Assembly: GCA_964023275.1 (NCBI GenBank)
Contig: OZ029922.1
Location: forward strand, 4,363,196 to 4,427,195
Direction of reading: 5' to 3'
DNA: 64,000 nucleotides
Source: Norana najaformis
Lineage: Eukaryota > Annelida > Clitellata > Crassiclitellata > Hormogastridae
The notes beneath the pieces were generated by a model. That model ran no database searches, was not told where the DNA came from, and was given only the letters and a program-made list of their open reading frames with translations. Within the stretch, counting starts at the first letter, position 1. Each line of letters begins with the position of its first letter. Below are positions 36,501 through 45,228 of this stretch, in pieces. The position numbers were made by a program, and so were the translations under genes.

Positions 36501-37046
36501 CGTCTGATTTGGGTTTTGTTTGCTTTGAATTTCCTCTGTTTAGGTTATCGGGTGTTTTGGTTTTCGCTTGTTTTGAGTTTTATCAGCTTTAGTAGTACAT
36601 CTTTAGTATATCATACATCTATAGTAGCTTTTTTCTGCTTTAGGTGACGTCTGCTGTGGTTATCACCTGCTTTGTGTTTTGTCTGTTCTGTGCTTCATTT
36701 GCTTTGGGTTTCTTTGCTATCTTTCTTGTCTTGTCTGCAGGCTGCTTACTTAGTCTTGCGTTAAGTTGCCTCTGCTCTTCCTGTAGGCCCAAGTCTGATA
36801 TCGTAGCGTCTTTTTTATGTTTGGCCATTTGTCCTGATTTGCCTAGGCATCGGTTTCTTCGAGGCTTCTGCGAAGGACAACGTGAACGTGAACGTCGTCT
36901 TCGAACGCCTCGTTGACCTAATCTGTGATCGAATGTCGAAGAGTCTCGACGCCAACACAACAATCCTCAACAATCCGCAGACGAAGCGTCTCACCGACCA
37001 GCCAATCACGGCTGGCCTCAGCGCCGCTAACTGCCAGCGATGCTAA
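20951..37046 (+). CDS. Rab3: Ras-related protein Rab-3 (synaptic/secretory vesicle small GTPase)
   Basis: Coding exons: 20951-21175, 21727-21845, 33994-34118 and 36847-37046, total 669 nt including stop, 222 residues (family about 220). Landmarks in order: [20 protein letters not shown] (P-loop GNSSVGKTS), [11 protein letters not shown] (switch I), [20 protein letters not shown] (switch II), [24 protein letters not shown] (guanine specificity), then [10 protein letters not shown]. Role (family knowledge): a GTP-switched regulator of docking and priming of secretory and synaptic vesicles, prenylated at C-terminal cysteines, with partners such as RIM and rabphilin. The start at 20951 follows homology (MASAS...). 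An open frame reaches back to 20858, but the ATG directly follows an acceptor-like CCAG, so a 5'-UTR intron is likely. Odd points: the C-terminus reads NCQRC instead of the usual Cys-X-Cys, intron 3 uses a weak GTCAGC donor, and intron 2 is 12.1 kb. The gene lies in CpG-rich DNA. Confidence 0.96.
21540..21656 (-). mobile_element. tRNA-derived SINE in rab3 intron 1
   Basis: The minus strand reads ACACGGTGGTCTATCGGTAA, CGCG (A box), then GCGGTTCGAATTC (B box), then GTGTAATGACCCTGGGCAAG, the usual layout of a tRNA head followed by a SINE body. No 3' tail is clear. It sits about 70 bp upstream of exon 2. Confidence 0.7.
22640..23105 (+). pseudogene. Non-LTR retrotransposon C-terminal fragments
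   Basis: At 22655-22745 the plus strand reads [16 protein letters not shown], the WNSLP block of L2-like LINEs. At 22960-23103 it reads [20 protein letters not shown], then [19 protein letters not shown]. This W..N......A..DR..WR..V pattern belongs to a different non-LTR family. Both are short, broken pieces in rab3 intron 2. Confidence 0.6.
23139..23212 (+). repeat. (GATA)n(GACA)n compound microsatellite
   Basis: About eleven GATA units followed directly by seven GACA units. Confidence 0.96.
23530..25190. other. Rab3 intron 2, mostly featureless
   Basis: Short interspersed tails are seen (TTTATATAGCGTCTTTTAGG near 23529, TGATGCCTTAGTATAAG near 24793) and TATATA runs at 23730-23885. No gene is seen. 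Confidence 0.4.
25200..25740 (+). repeat. ACAC/ACAT-rich block with a 60-bp tandem repeat
   Basis: From about 25480 four 60-bp units follow in register, each containing ATACATACAGACATAGATAC, ACAAACATGCGGACATACGC and AAACACCCATGCAC. Because 60 is divisible by three, the array keeps open a 196-codon plus frame (His/Thr/Tyr-rich) and minus-strand frames. These are not considered genes. Confidence 0.92.
26040..26640 (+). repeat. (CCAT)n / (CATA)n microsatellite field
   Basis: Degenerate CATCCATCCATC text for about 400 bp, then GTCCGTCCTTCCGTCC-type text to about 26640. It produces His/Pro/Ser-rich frames of up to 178 codons with no conserved features. Confidence 0.92.
26970..27032 (+). repeat. 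Three-copy tandem repeat of about 22 bp
   Basis: CTCGTGTTCAATTGGGGTGA, CCCGTGTTCAGTTGGGGTAA and CCCGTCTTCAATTGGGGG follow one another. Confidence 0.85.
27358..27560 (+). repeat. ACCAGCTT family, diverged copy
   Basis: GGAGTTAAGTCGTAGGAACC, AGCTTTC, GAAGATCGATGAGGCAAGAT, GGCTCAATTCCGAGTCAAAA and a GAGGCAGCTGGACAGAC end follow the order of the family at 31842-31985. Confidence 0.55.
27802..27880 (-). repeat. (TTAC)n-tailed repeat, reverse copy
   Basis: CCTACGATTCCTCGCTCAGC, CGATGGACACAAGGCGTGTT, AACAAATGTCTCAC, then TTACTTACTTACTTA. It is the reverse complement of the copies at 35930-36010 and 61517-61585. Confidence 0.8.
28022..28205 (+). mobile_element. Full-length-looking tRNA-derived SINE
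   Basis: The head has an A box (GATTGGTTAGAGAGCTCG) and B box (GGGTTTGAACCTCC). The body has TCGAGACCTTGAGCAAGTCC and ATCGCTCACAACTGC. The tail has GCGCCATCGATTGATGCTTT, GTCATTAGATAGCGGCGC and TTAATAAATG. The tail equals that of the GATTA-tailed LINEs, so the LINE machinery probably mobilised this SINE. About 180 bp, in rab3 intron 2. Confidence 0.8.
28560..28960. mobile_element. LINE fragment (+) next to reverse copy of the ACCAGCTT family
   Basis: 28650-28740 reads [20 protein letters not shown], resembling the ...LKTHLF block near the end of L2-like ORFs. 28795-28955 is a reverse copy of the ACCAGCTT family: GACTATTGGATCTTGACCTG, TGACTGAGCGCCTGTGAATT, AGCTGGTTCCCGCGACTTAG and TACGATTACC. 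Confidence 0.6.
28966..29036 (+). repeat. (CAT)n/(CGT)n trinucleotide array
   Basis: Alternating TCATCATCATCA and TCGTCGTCG blocks. The minus frame is poly-Asp. Confidence 0.93.
29600..29800 (+). repeat. Tandem repeat with a 39-bp unit
   Basis: TTTGTTCTCTCATTTCTTCA, TCTGTTCTTTATTCACCTG repeats about four to five times, most exact between 29695 and 29785. The 39-bp period keeps a Phe/Leu/Ser/His frame open in 13-residue steps ([13 protein letters not shown]). Confidence 0.88.
30190..30625 (+). repeat. Cryptically simple TATGT/GATGT-rich block
   Basis: About 430 bp made almost entirely of five-base words such as TTATG, TGATG, TAATG and CTATG, with no exact long unit. Rab3 intron 2. Confidence 0.85.
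30692..30768 (+). mobile_element. SINE/LINE 3' tail
   Basis: TTTGGTGCGCCATCGGTTCA, TGCCTTGTGCATTAGACACC, GGCGCGATAGAAG and then TTATTAATTAATAATAAT. Confidence 0.75.
31420..31680 (+). pseudogene. L2-like LINE C-terminal fragment
   Basis: Reads [20 protein letters not shown], then [20 protein letters not shown], the PxLWNxLP block and following helix of L2/CR1 reverse transcriptases. A tail GTGAATTTTTAAAAGGCGCT follows, then ACAGAAATG. Rab3 intron 2. Confidence 0.75.
31842..31985 (+). repeat. ACCAGCTTATTC family, well-preserved copy
   Basis: TCGTAATCGTAACGTAAGCT, CGAGATCTCTGCAGCGCACA, GTGGCGGGAACCAGCTTATT, CAAAACAAGATCGATAGTCA, AAGGATTCGGTTCCAGGTCA and ATGATCCAAGAGTCAGAC. Confidence 0.75.
33195..33605 (+). 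mobile_element. SINE tail followed by (TTG/TTA)n-flanked CCCGAGGTA element
   Basis: 33205-33258 is the GATGCCTTGTGCGTTAGACA / CCGGCGCATTAGAAG tail. A (TTG)n(TTA)n run follows (33258-33348), then GCCCGAGGTACTTATGATCC, CTCGGGA (imperfect hairpin), GAGAAAGTGCTTCGGAAGGC, GACAGCATTAAATCGTTGGA, TGGCAAATGACAGGCG and a second run (TTA)n(TCA)n (33546-33603). It is structurally the same as 17660-17930. Confidence 0.75.
33770..33895 (+). repeat. 3' half of the CAGCCATGGGTATGAAG element
   Basis: AGTGGCGTGGCGCCCATTGA, AACGGGCATCGGTGGTGAAG, GATCCCACCCGATAAATTCA, then CGCTATAGAAAAACC. It is close to 45445-45560 with few changes, so this end of the family is well conserved. It lies about 100 bp upstream of rab3 exon 3. 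Confidence 0.8.
34232..34395 (-). repeat. ACCAGCTTATTC family, reverse copy in rab3 intron 3
   Basis: CCTGACTCTTGGATCTTGAC, CTGAAACCGAGCC, TCTTGCCTATCGATTTTGTT, TTGACTGAGCGCCTGTGAAT, AAGCTGGTTCCCCCGACCTC and AGAAATCTCGAGTTTACGAC. Reverse complement of the copy at 31842-31985. Confidence 0.75.
35240..35610 (-). pseudogene. Non-LTR retrotransposon C-terminal fragment (GHVERM type)
   Basis: The minus strand at 35605-35465 reads [20 protein letters not shown], then PHNVLYK, the WxGHVxRM motif near the end of many non-LTR retrotransposon ORFs. Past a TATATTATATA-rich interruption (35395-35460), 35380-35260 reads [12 protein letters not shown] and [10 protein letters not shown] different family from the L2-like copies. 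Rab3 intron 3. Confidence 0.7.
35930..36010 (+). repeat. (TAAG)n-headed repeat, plus copy
   Basis: AAGTAAGTAAGTATGTAATG, AATTTGTTGACACGCCACAT, GTCCATCAGCGGAGCGAGGA and ATCGTAGACGT. Matches 61517-61585 and, reversed, 27802-27880. Confidence 0.8.
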
Positions 37047-38135
37047 CAGCGCATGCGCCGGCGCCGCCGCAGCCGCCATTGCGTGCACACGTTTCTACAC
37101 ATTATCCAGAAAAAAGAACGCAAAGCCAATTAGGCTGCAACAACAACAACAACAATAATAACAACAACAAATAATAATAATAATTATTATTATTATTATA
37201 TAAATAATAATAAGACGATTTATAGAGCGCCCCAATACGGCCGAGGCCCAACAAATGGCGCTGTACATGTAGCCTACAGTTATTCGCTGTTGTATATTTT
37301 ATAAACTGGTAATTACATTTGAGATATCTATAGTAGCGAAGTCATGAGTATTCATTTGCATTCATGTTTTGCTTATATTCGCAATATATTTGTTGACCAG
37401 TAAGTAAAATTGAATAACAATTCTATCTTCTTCATTGGAATCCATTATGTTTTAGAATTAACGAAAGTAATTGCGCAGTGATACGACAGTAGTTTAAACT
37501 GATTGCCCAGTATCCATTAACTGTAAACATTACTAACAATAAATAAGTTATATTTATATTATTTATATTCATATGTTAGAAAGTATATCACTTATTACCA
37601 GTAAATAAGGAAGGAAAGAAACTTTTTAGTTCAATTTAAATTTCATGATCTTTCGCTCAGGTTTTTCGACTTCCTTTTATTCTGGACGCAGTGTATAGTT
37701 TCCTACGCTCACGTGACCTCTGTGGTGCCAGCCTAAGCATAACATAGAAGCGTCGGATTCTGGACATTTTGTTGGCATGCATCGGGGAATTATAGTCGCC
37801 TATTGGACTTAATCACACAGTTCGATGTAATAGCTAACTGTAATTAATTAATTAACTGTGAATCGATGTGATGTTAGACCATAGCCAATTTTGATAGATT
37901 CTAAACCTGCTGTGTAGAACGAAAGTCTTTTTGACATAATTGTGTCTATTTCTTCTCCGTAAATATTTAAAAATGCAGCTGCGATACGTATTGCATAGTA
38001 AAACCTTTGAAAGGGTTTTAGGAAATACCAATTTATTGGCCATTAGAAAAAAATTTCGCCCGAAAAAGAACTTAGCTCGACACGCCTCAGGAAGTGAAAG
38101 AAAGAGATGATAAAAACTGCAGAGGCTGTAAAAAC
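37047..38135. other. Rab3 3' flank
   Basis: Contains (CAA)n/(ATA)n simple repeats at 37135-37210, then an AGAGCGCCCCAATACGGCCG tail-like repeat fragment. Downstream AT-rich DNA to 38135 shows no gene. Rab3 polyadenylation presumably lies here, but no signal is assigned with confidence. Confidence 0.4.
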
Positions 38136-38139
38136 AGAC

Positions 38140-39640
38140 TGAGTGAACAAACAGCAAAACAGAATTTGCAGAACGAACGTTTTGCCGGAAGAGTTCCAAA
38201 GTCCAGAGCCGGCGACAGAATGCCACGTCTGCCTAGAGCTGTCCTTGTCCACGGACTATTCAGATGAAGGCAATCAGAAGATCCTGCAGATCAATCTTAC
38301 ATCTGTCAAATTCTGGATTGGTGTCCGTTGGTTGGGCTGTGCATGTGTGAGGCAGCCCACCAGCGGTGACTTTTCTAGTTATCTAGCATTGCTTGCTAAC
38401 TTATTAACTTTCTGTTCTAAATAACATTTAACATCGTTTAGACTTTTGCGTATAGACGCCGATGAATGTTCGCTGGGGCCAAGACGAAGTCCTGCAAGTG
38501 CCAGAGTAAAGAAGAGGGTCTTGATAAGTTACTTAGATGATGACAGCTAGTTGGCAAGTCGGACCTTTTATGGCAGACGATTTCAAATACGAGGGACTCC
38601 GCACACTGTTCAACAATTGTTCTGAACCTAGGCTCTGGCAGTCAGCTAGTAGCTTCAGCCGAGCAGGCTATATGAATGAAGATATAATTGAAGGTTCGTG
38701 TTGAGAGGTTTAAAGGTCAAGCATGCAATTTTAAACTTAATGCGCCATTCAACAGGAAGACAGTGAAGCTGACGAAGGCGATCTAATGCACTTTCTTTTG
38801 AAGAAGAACATATAACAACCATAATAAGGGATTTTTGAACCACCGGGAGCTTTTAGATTAAACCAGGATTGCTATACAATCCCGAATTTGCATATTCTCG
38901 TCGAGAACCAACATGTAAACAAGCAGCCATTTTAGCCACGAAGTCAGAATTTAACGAAATGGCCTGATGTAAGCCTACTAGATAAAAGACCTGCAAAAAA
39001 GAAAGATATGTATGAAGTCACAGCGAGTGAATTATCAAGAATTTTACTAATTCTAAAAACGGAATTTTGGTTCCCGCAAGGCAGCAGATGAACTTACGCT
39101 GGTGGGTTGTCAAAGAAATTGCCTCTATCTTGTCCGGGTTGATTGCAAGATCGTTAAGCAGAACCAAATATATCTTATTAGATATAATAGATATAATAGA
39201 TATAATATAACATAACAAAACAATTTAATATAATATAATATCACATAACATAATATAATATAAAATAATATAATATAATGTAATGTAATATAATATATCT
39301 ATTATTAGATATATTAATAGATGTTTTGCCAACATCCACTGAACGAAATATGTCATTAAGCGTGCCAGTGAGAGCAGCCTCCGTTGAATGAGGTTTACGA
39401 TGAGAGGATTGAAAAAGACTAAAATTCGGAGATGTTATATGCCCTGAAGACTTACGAGAAATAGGAGTTCAAGCAGCTTAGAGAAAATAGGAAATAGGTC
39501 GGTAATTAGCCAGAGTCTTTATCAAGATCAGGTTTTTTAATAGAGGTGTCACAGGAATAGTTTTAAAAGCAGAGGGAAAACGGCCTTCGCTAGAGGAGAG
39601 ATTAACCAACTGAGCAATGAGGATAAGGACTACTTCAGAT
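38140..39640 (-). pseudogene. Decayed L2-like LINE, about 1.5 kb
   Basis: Reading down the minus strand: near 39620-39500 SSSEGRFPSAFKTIPVTPLL, then LANYRPIS after a frameshift (RT motifs). Near 39200-39080 NDLAINPDKIEAISLTTHQR, near 38790-38710 LHCLPVEWRIKFKIACLTFK, and near 38260-38140 the C-terminal block whose DNA resembles 7680-7610. Many stops, and an AT microsatellite (ATAATATAAT, 39175-39310) interrupts it. It is the longest LINE copy in the window. Confidence 0.8.
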
Positions 39641-39649
39641 CAGAAATTC

Positions 39650-41039
39650 ATAATGGATATATAAATGATATATATATAATATACAGAATAAATAAATGGA
39701 TAGTTAGGCCTATATACTATTCATATAGCCGTTACGTCATCGTAACTTGTATCATCATCATTATCATGATCATCATCATCATCAGTTCCTGACACTAAGC
39801 GTTTGGCAGCGATAGGTGCAAATGAATGATCTCCCTCCTTTCTCGTCGTTCGTGAACTCAAGTCCAACGCCCTTCCTATATTTAGTCCGAGCCTCTGCGT
39901 AGCTCTTCTAATGTGTCCTCGTAAAGTATTTATAGCCGTCATCTCGTGCAATTTGCATCGTCCTACATATCGAAACATCCGTAAGAAGTGCCATCTTCAA
40001 TGACATGCATTAAACGGAAAGAATTCTTTCTCTGCCTCCGTACCGAATGTCTCTTCCACATCCCCTGCATGCAATTCCTACAGAATTTTGTCTCCAAGTG
40101 ATACACCTCCCGTGTCAAGGATGCACCTGTATATATATACGTAACTACTGCTCTTTAAATATAGACTAGACCCGTCGGTAGGCCTATATGCAGTATATCT
40201 AATTAGGCCTACGTCGTTGCAAGCCTTAGGACTATGTACTGTAATTAAGATATAGCCAGATAAAATGCTTCAGTTATAATCGTGATCGTAAGATATAAGA
40301 AAATATATAAGAAAAACGAATTTTTACAATATTCTATAAATTAACAGTTTAATATAGCAGTTTTATATCCTGCAATTTTAGCAGGTCTAAAGTATATAGG
40401 CTAGTTCTACTTTATGTTTAGCGCAGAGATGGAGTGGTAAGGGCTGGAGATGATGATAGTGAGGCACTTGGAGACATTCAGACTGGGCAAGTATTTGCAA
40501 AGTAACATTTCCTCGGATGACTACGACTTAAGAGCAAACAATGAAGAAAGTCATTCTACTCTGAAACATATAGCGTCACTGGATCTATGTATCTGTTTGT
40601 GTGTATGCGTGTGTGTCTGTCTGTCTGTCTGCTTCGTTGTTCTATGGGGAGTCAGTGGTGAGGGCACGTGGGGTGATGGGCCGTAAGCCCCAAACTTGAT
40701 GGGCTATTTTTGTCATAATGCGTCGACCCCAGAATCATTTCCTCTCCCGTTACTTCACATCCTAATACACGCTGTTGTATAAAGTGGGCTTTAAATGGTC
40801 ATATAATTAATAATATTATATAATAAATATATTAGCATGTAATTTAGCCTCATTCCGTAAATAATAGTCTAATTATTAGAGTTCATACATAATAATTATT
40901 AATACGAGAAATGTTGCATTAAACGATACTGTTTGATTGGCCTAATGGCCGAAAAAGGAAGCCGTCATCGACTGGAAGAAAGCGTACACAATCTGGGTCG
41001 GATCAAGGGTAAAGAATCAGGCGGACGTGACACTGCATG
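39650..41039. other. Intergenic between LINE remnant and small membrane-protein gene
   Basis: AT-rich. A minus-strand stretch at 39940-39840 (INTLRGHIRRATQRLGLNIG, RALDLSSRTT) may be a further non-LTR C-terminal scrap. A GTGTGTCTGTCTGTCTGTC run lies near 40608-40632. Three TAGGCCTA-type palindromes lie at 39705-40210. No gene seen. Confidence 0.4.
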
Positions 41040-42675
41040 CTACAGGTCCCTCATGTGGAACATGACGAGGATTTTGGCGCCTATGATGAGGGTGCAGCGG
41101 ACGCCATCGAGAAGAAGTTCCTTGACGTGGTCAGTACCTCCGCGCTCCGATGGACTGAGCCCCAAGTGAACCACGGCTGCCAAGAGGCCGAGGTAAATGG
41201 CGTCCTCCAACTGACTCCTCCCTCCGCCGCCGTATGACCTGCACCCACACACAAAAAACTTGATGCGCACATCCATTCACCCTATGACAGTGTGACGTCA
41301 TGCATACTACGAACTGCGTTTGTTCGTGCTCCCTGTCGACGATCGGGGTTCGAACTGTCGACTCGCCCGATTTGTAGTGTAGCGTTTGCTAGAGGAAAGA
41401 CACACAGTCTTTAATTTTCTTCAGTACAATTAATTCATTGACAACAGTACTCAACACCGACATACAAGTATCAGCACGCACGAACCTATCAGCGACATTT
41501 GTAATTCAAACTATCAGCTGAGTGCTCGACAGACTACCGCCACAAAATCGTTTGCGCGCTTCCCTTGGTAATGCATTTGCGACTGTATTCACGGCTCTTT
41601 CCTGCCAAGTCAACAATCCGATGACTCATTGGCATGACGTCACGGAAACTTCAAATAGAAACGCGAGCTTAAATCATGCTGAATCATCATCTATGCTCTG
41701 AAACATTACAATACACGTATTTGGAAGAAAAGCCTCTATTTGTATCAAAAGCAATACTACCTCTCCCGAGCAAAAGTGTTTCTTCTTTGTTTCCCAGCCA
41801 GCACGCACACCCACATTGGGCCAGTATTTGCCGACGTTGGACCAACGTGAATGCGCTGGTTGGGTTACGATTGGGGTTCTGACTATTGTAGTTATCTGAG
41901 CAACGTTTGCTAACGGGTGAATGTTCTATTCGTCATGACATTTAACATCATTAAGGCTTTCGCAGAGATTATTTTCTCTTGAAGCGGCGCTATACAAATT
42001 TCTGATTAAAATTAGAATATAGCTGCAATGAGGCTATCATGATATTACAGAAACAAGAAACTGGTTGTGGTGATGGCCTTATTATAATGCATCGTCGACC
42101 AGCAGTAAAGCCACTGCTGTTCTTCACAACTGTATATCCACTGTTGGGGCTTAAAAGTCGCCTCGATTGGTTTTATCTCGATTTATAGGCATAAAACTGA
42201 CATAATATGTATAGCTATGCAGACATGAGAAGGTCCTTGTAACCATGCTGACATCGGAAGACGCTATGCAAACTCCTAAATATGTGCGTGACTGTAAGTG
42301 GTTATTTATATGGCGCCATCGCGGAACCTCTCAGACGCCCTAAGAACCCATGTACAGTTATGCCCTATGCATTTGCATGTAGGCCTGCGCATGCGCAGCA
42401 TACACTGAACCATCAATAACGAGAGGGAAATCTCCCAATCCATCGATCAACCTCCCCCTATCTCCTCCCGTGGGTGGTCCCTCCCTCCTTCCCTGCCCTC
42501 CACTCACCCGAATGCCTCGTGGACGACGACGGCGAGGGCGAATCCTTTGATCAGCGCCGACGTCCAGTCGGTCTTAACGAACGGTTGCCATGGCAACGCT
42601 CCCGAGAACCAGATGATGTTGATCGCCTCGGCAACGGCCATCGATGCGACGATGCCAACCAACCACCGCAACAGA
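41040..42675 (-). CDS. Small multi-pass membrane protein, possible DUF1761 relative; 5' exon missing
   Basis: Seen: two minus-strand exons. 42675-42508 follows a CTGCTGCAG acceptor and ends GG|GTGAGT (phase 2). 41238-41040 follows GTGGGTGCAG, restores the frame and ends at TAG (41042-41040). Together they give 121 residues with about four hydrophobic segments: WLVGIVASMAVAEAINIIWF, then KTDWTSALIKGFALAVVVHE, then AIYLGLLAAVVHLGL, then LLLDGVRCTLIIGAKILVMF, with a glycine-rich loop (SYGGGGRSQ) in between. The first exon begins with one leftover base, so a short upstream coding exon exists, not found. Inference: the order of segments, the N-terminal W..G...W(F/Y)S motif and the final D-G/A-hydrophobic helix recall DUF1761, a family of unknown function. 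This is not certain. The gene is GC-rich, convergent with rab3 and divergent from the TM9SF4 gene. Confidence 0.6.
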
Positions 42676-42734
42676 CTGCAGCAGCATCAGCAGCAACAAC
42701 CATCAGTTGTGTAAGCGCCCTCAAAGAAAACCAC

Positions 42735-42962
42735 GTTTATATGTATGTATGTCCATGTATGTATGTATGTTCGTGTATGTATGTATGAATGTAATGTATG
42801 TATGTAATGTATGCATGTATGTATGTCCATGTATGTATGTCCATGTATTTTTAATGTAACCATGCATGTATGTATGTAAATATGTATGTATGTATGTATG
42901 TTTGTAAATATGTATGTATGTATGTAAATATGTATGCATGTATGTATGCGTATATTTATACA
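42735..42962 (+). repeat. (TATG)n microsatellite field
   Basis: ATGTATGTATGTATG text with CCATG and AAATA interruptions, starting about 60 bp from the acceptor side of the membrane-protein exon. Confidence 0.93.
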
Positions 42963-43269
42963 ACACCTTATAAGAACCTTTTAAGGCGATAGAGGCCCAA
43001 TTAAGATATTATGTTTATGGGCCTTTAAAAGAGTGTACGTCGATCTATAGGCCTACATGTTCTCAGATCTTTACATCAGTCAAAGATGCAAATGTAATCT
43101 TTAACCTCTGACTTCTCAGCATCCCAATAGCCGCATCAGAGAGGCCAGTTTTAACATTGGCGCTCTACAGTTCTAGTCCGGAAGAACCATTTTGTTTTAT
43201 CAGTTTCGGTGTCAGGTCAAGATCCCGGGGCAAAGCCGAAGGAGAGAGCGTGATGCTACTGTACCTTAA

Positions 43270-43735
43270 AAAATTATCACCATGGTGATCATAGGATGGT
43301 GCAGGAGCAGAAGCAGGACAGGAATATTAAAAAAATTTGGTTTTCGATCTTGAATGAATCGCTTCAGGCGACATAACAATCGGAAAAGGGGGGCTCGGAT
43401 TGACCAGCGAAAGCGGAAGATGAGCGAACTGATGGATGTCGTCTGGTGGTGTGTTCCAAAGAGATAGCGCAGCATCGATTAAGGAATATGAGAGAGGATA
43501 TGTAAATGTAAATGTTTTTCTATAACGACCGTATGGCCTCGATCCTGTAGGAAGACACTGGGGCCGGGAAAGGAAAGAGGTACGATGAAGAATGAATGAG
43601 TCTGGGTATCTGCTTGGATGGTGAATATTGGCTTAGGTGGCGAATATAAGAAGGTTGAGAATTTTGAAGGGTATTCTGGGTAACAGATAGAATGTTGTAG
43701 AGACGTATCTGTGTAGCTAAGCATACGCAAGCACT
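43270..43735 (-). pseudogene. LINE C-terminal fragment
   Basis: The minus strand reads RPYGRYRKTFTFTYPLSYSL, then IDAALSLWNTPPDDIHQF, the LWNxxPDDI block of L2/CR1-like reverse transcriptases, preceded by diverged sequence to 43735. Several frame changes. Confidence 0.7.
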
Positions 43736-43737
43736 AC

Positions 43738-43813
43738 ATCATCATCATCGTCGTCGTCGTCGTCTTCCTCCTCCTCCTCCTCCTCCTCCTCCTCCTCCTC
43801 CTCCTCCTCCTCC

Positions 43814-43847
<34 letters not shown>

Positions 43848-43848
43848 T
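43738..43848 (+). repeat. Compound trinucleotide array (CAT)(CGT)(CCT)(CAT)
   Basis: Blocks of TCATCATCATCG, TCGTCGTCG, about sixteen CTC units and then TCATCATCATCA. Almost uninterrupted over 110 bp. Confidence 0.95.
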
Positions 43849-43849
43849 A

Positions 43850-44585
43850 CAATAATTTGTAGCAGTCACACAGAAATGCGGATCTGCAGGCGCGTTTAGT
43901 CAGTCGCCAGGTGGAATGCAGTCAGAAAGCCAGCTGGAAATAGCTTGTTTTGAGGCTCTTTTGAAGGAAGAAAGAATTCGAGCATCGAAAAAAGATCCGT
44001 AGGCGGTTCCATTCCTTGAGGCAACGACATGGAATGTACATATAAATCTATATGTTAGGTGTAGGTTAATGAGTTAATTAGGTAAACAGATTAAGCTAAT
44101 GCAATATAATATTACGGGCCTAGGCCTATATCTGCATCAAGATAGGTTATGGGCCTACGCATCGACTATAAAATGATATTTTGTAAGTATCGTAACAGGC
44201 CAAGTAACTGAATAAAACTCACGTCATGCTTTTAACTGAATGGAAAATAGTGCACCATAAAACAAGATTTTAACACCGAATTGGTTTATTTATATTAATC
44301 TTATGGATCTGAAAATATTTTAGGTTTCTGTCAACCTTCCGTCATTAGCAACAAAGATCAATTTAGACGTCACCGCCTTATCTAACTGGGTGACGTAAAG
44401 ACTTTAGGCCAACAGTGACGCAAGATTAGGCCTAGATGATGATAAGACTGCAGAACTTCATATGCAGTGTTCGTTGCTCGATCCCAAAATATCTTTTCTC
44501 AAGATATAGGCCTACAGTTTTATACGTAGGGGCTGAAAAAAGCTGGCAAAATAATTAACCAAGATAGGCCATGTTGCAGTTATTT
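43850..44585. other. Intergenic, no gene seen
   Basis: AT-rich DNA with several TAGGCCTA-type palindromes (near 44118, 44430 and 44506). No coding signal. Confidence 0.35.
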
Positions 44586-44589
44586 CGTT

Positions 44590-44672
44590 TATATGTATGC
44601 ACGCACGCACGCGCGCAAATATGCATGCATGTATGCGTATGTATGTATGCATGTGTGTGTATGTATGCATAC
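44590..44672 (+). repeat. (TATG)n / (ACGC)n microsatellite
   Basis: TATGTATGCACGCACGCACG, then CGCGC, then ATGCATGTATGCGTATGTAT, directly abutting the LINE tail at 44673. Confidence 0.9.
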
Positions 44673-44935
44673 ATTGTAATTGTAATTGTAATTGTAATCT
44701 GACATTTATAAAGCGCCACTTCAAGAATAGACTCATCAGAAGCGCTCCCGACCCGAACCAGTGAAACCACTGGCAAATAATATAGACTTCAGGCGCTTGC
44801 GAAACTGCGGAAGAGACAAACTGAGGAATACTAGCCGGAGCTCTCGGGAAAGGCGATTCCAGCTATTGGGTCCAACATAGGCAAAGCTTCTAGACTGCGC
44901 TGTAGCAGTGCGCATACGAGGGACAGTCAGAAGTA
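44673..44935 (-). pseudogene. L2-like LINE 3' end with (ACAATT)n tail
   Basis: The minus strand from 44935 reads LTVPRMRTATAQSRSFAYVG, then PNSWNRLSRELRL, then LSLPQFRKRLKS, stop, then the tail CGGGTCGGGAGCGCTTCTGA, TGAGTCTATTCTTGAAGTGG and CGCTTTATAAATGTCAG, then ACAATTACAATTACAATT. The tail is nearly identical to 2590-2690, so this family moved comparatively recently. Confidence 0.85.
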
Positions 44936-44939
44936 TGCA

Positions 44940-44959
44940 CGTATGCGTGTATGTATGTA

Positions 44960-45006
<47 letters not shown>
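44940..45006 (+). repeat. (GTCT)n microsatellite
   Basis: GTATGTATCTGTCTGTCTGT, then CTGTCTGTCTGTCTGTC, one TTTG interruption. Confidence 0.93.
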
Positions 45007-45228
45007 AACTACCTATATGTGTATCTATCGAGCCACATTATAGAGCGCCTTTTAGCACCATTCGAAGCTGCTGCGTTGGTGGTGTTAAAAGTTCAAAAGT
45101 TCGATGAGTAATGCTTAAAAAACGGGAAGAGCTACCAAAGCGGGCTCTCGTACACACGCAGTTAATAAAGTGCTTGCTTCAAGTTTAGCGTAAATCTGAT
45201 ATGCATCGGTAATAGAAGAATCAGAGGC

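Noticed and set aside
36640..36963. 107-codon minus frame
   Set aside because: Shadow of rab3 exon 4 and its upstream intron.
41330..41395. tRNA-like GGGGTTCGAACTG near 41346
   Set aside because: B-box-like only. No A box at a suitable distance was found.
42474..42788. 104-codon plus frame
   Set aside because: Antisense to the membrane-protein exon. The minus reading has splice sites and hydrophobic segments, the plus reading has neither.
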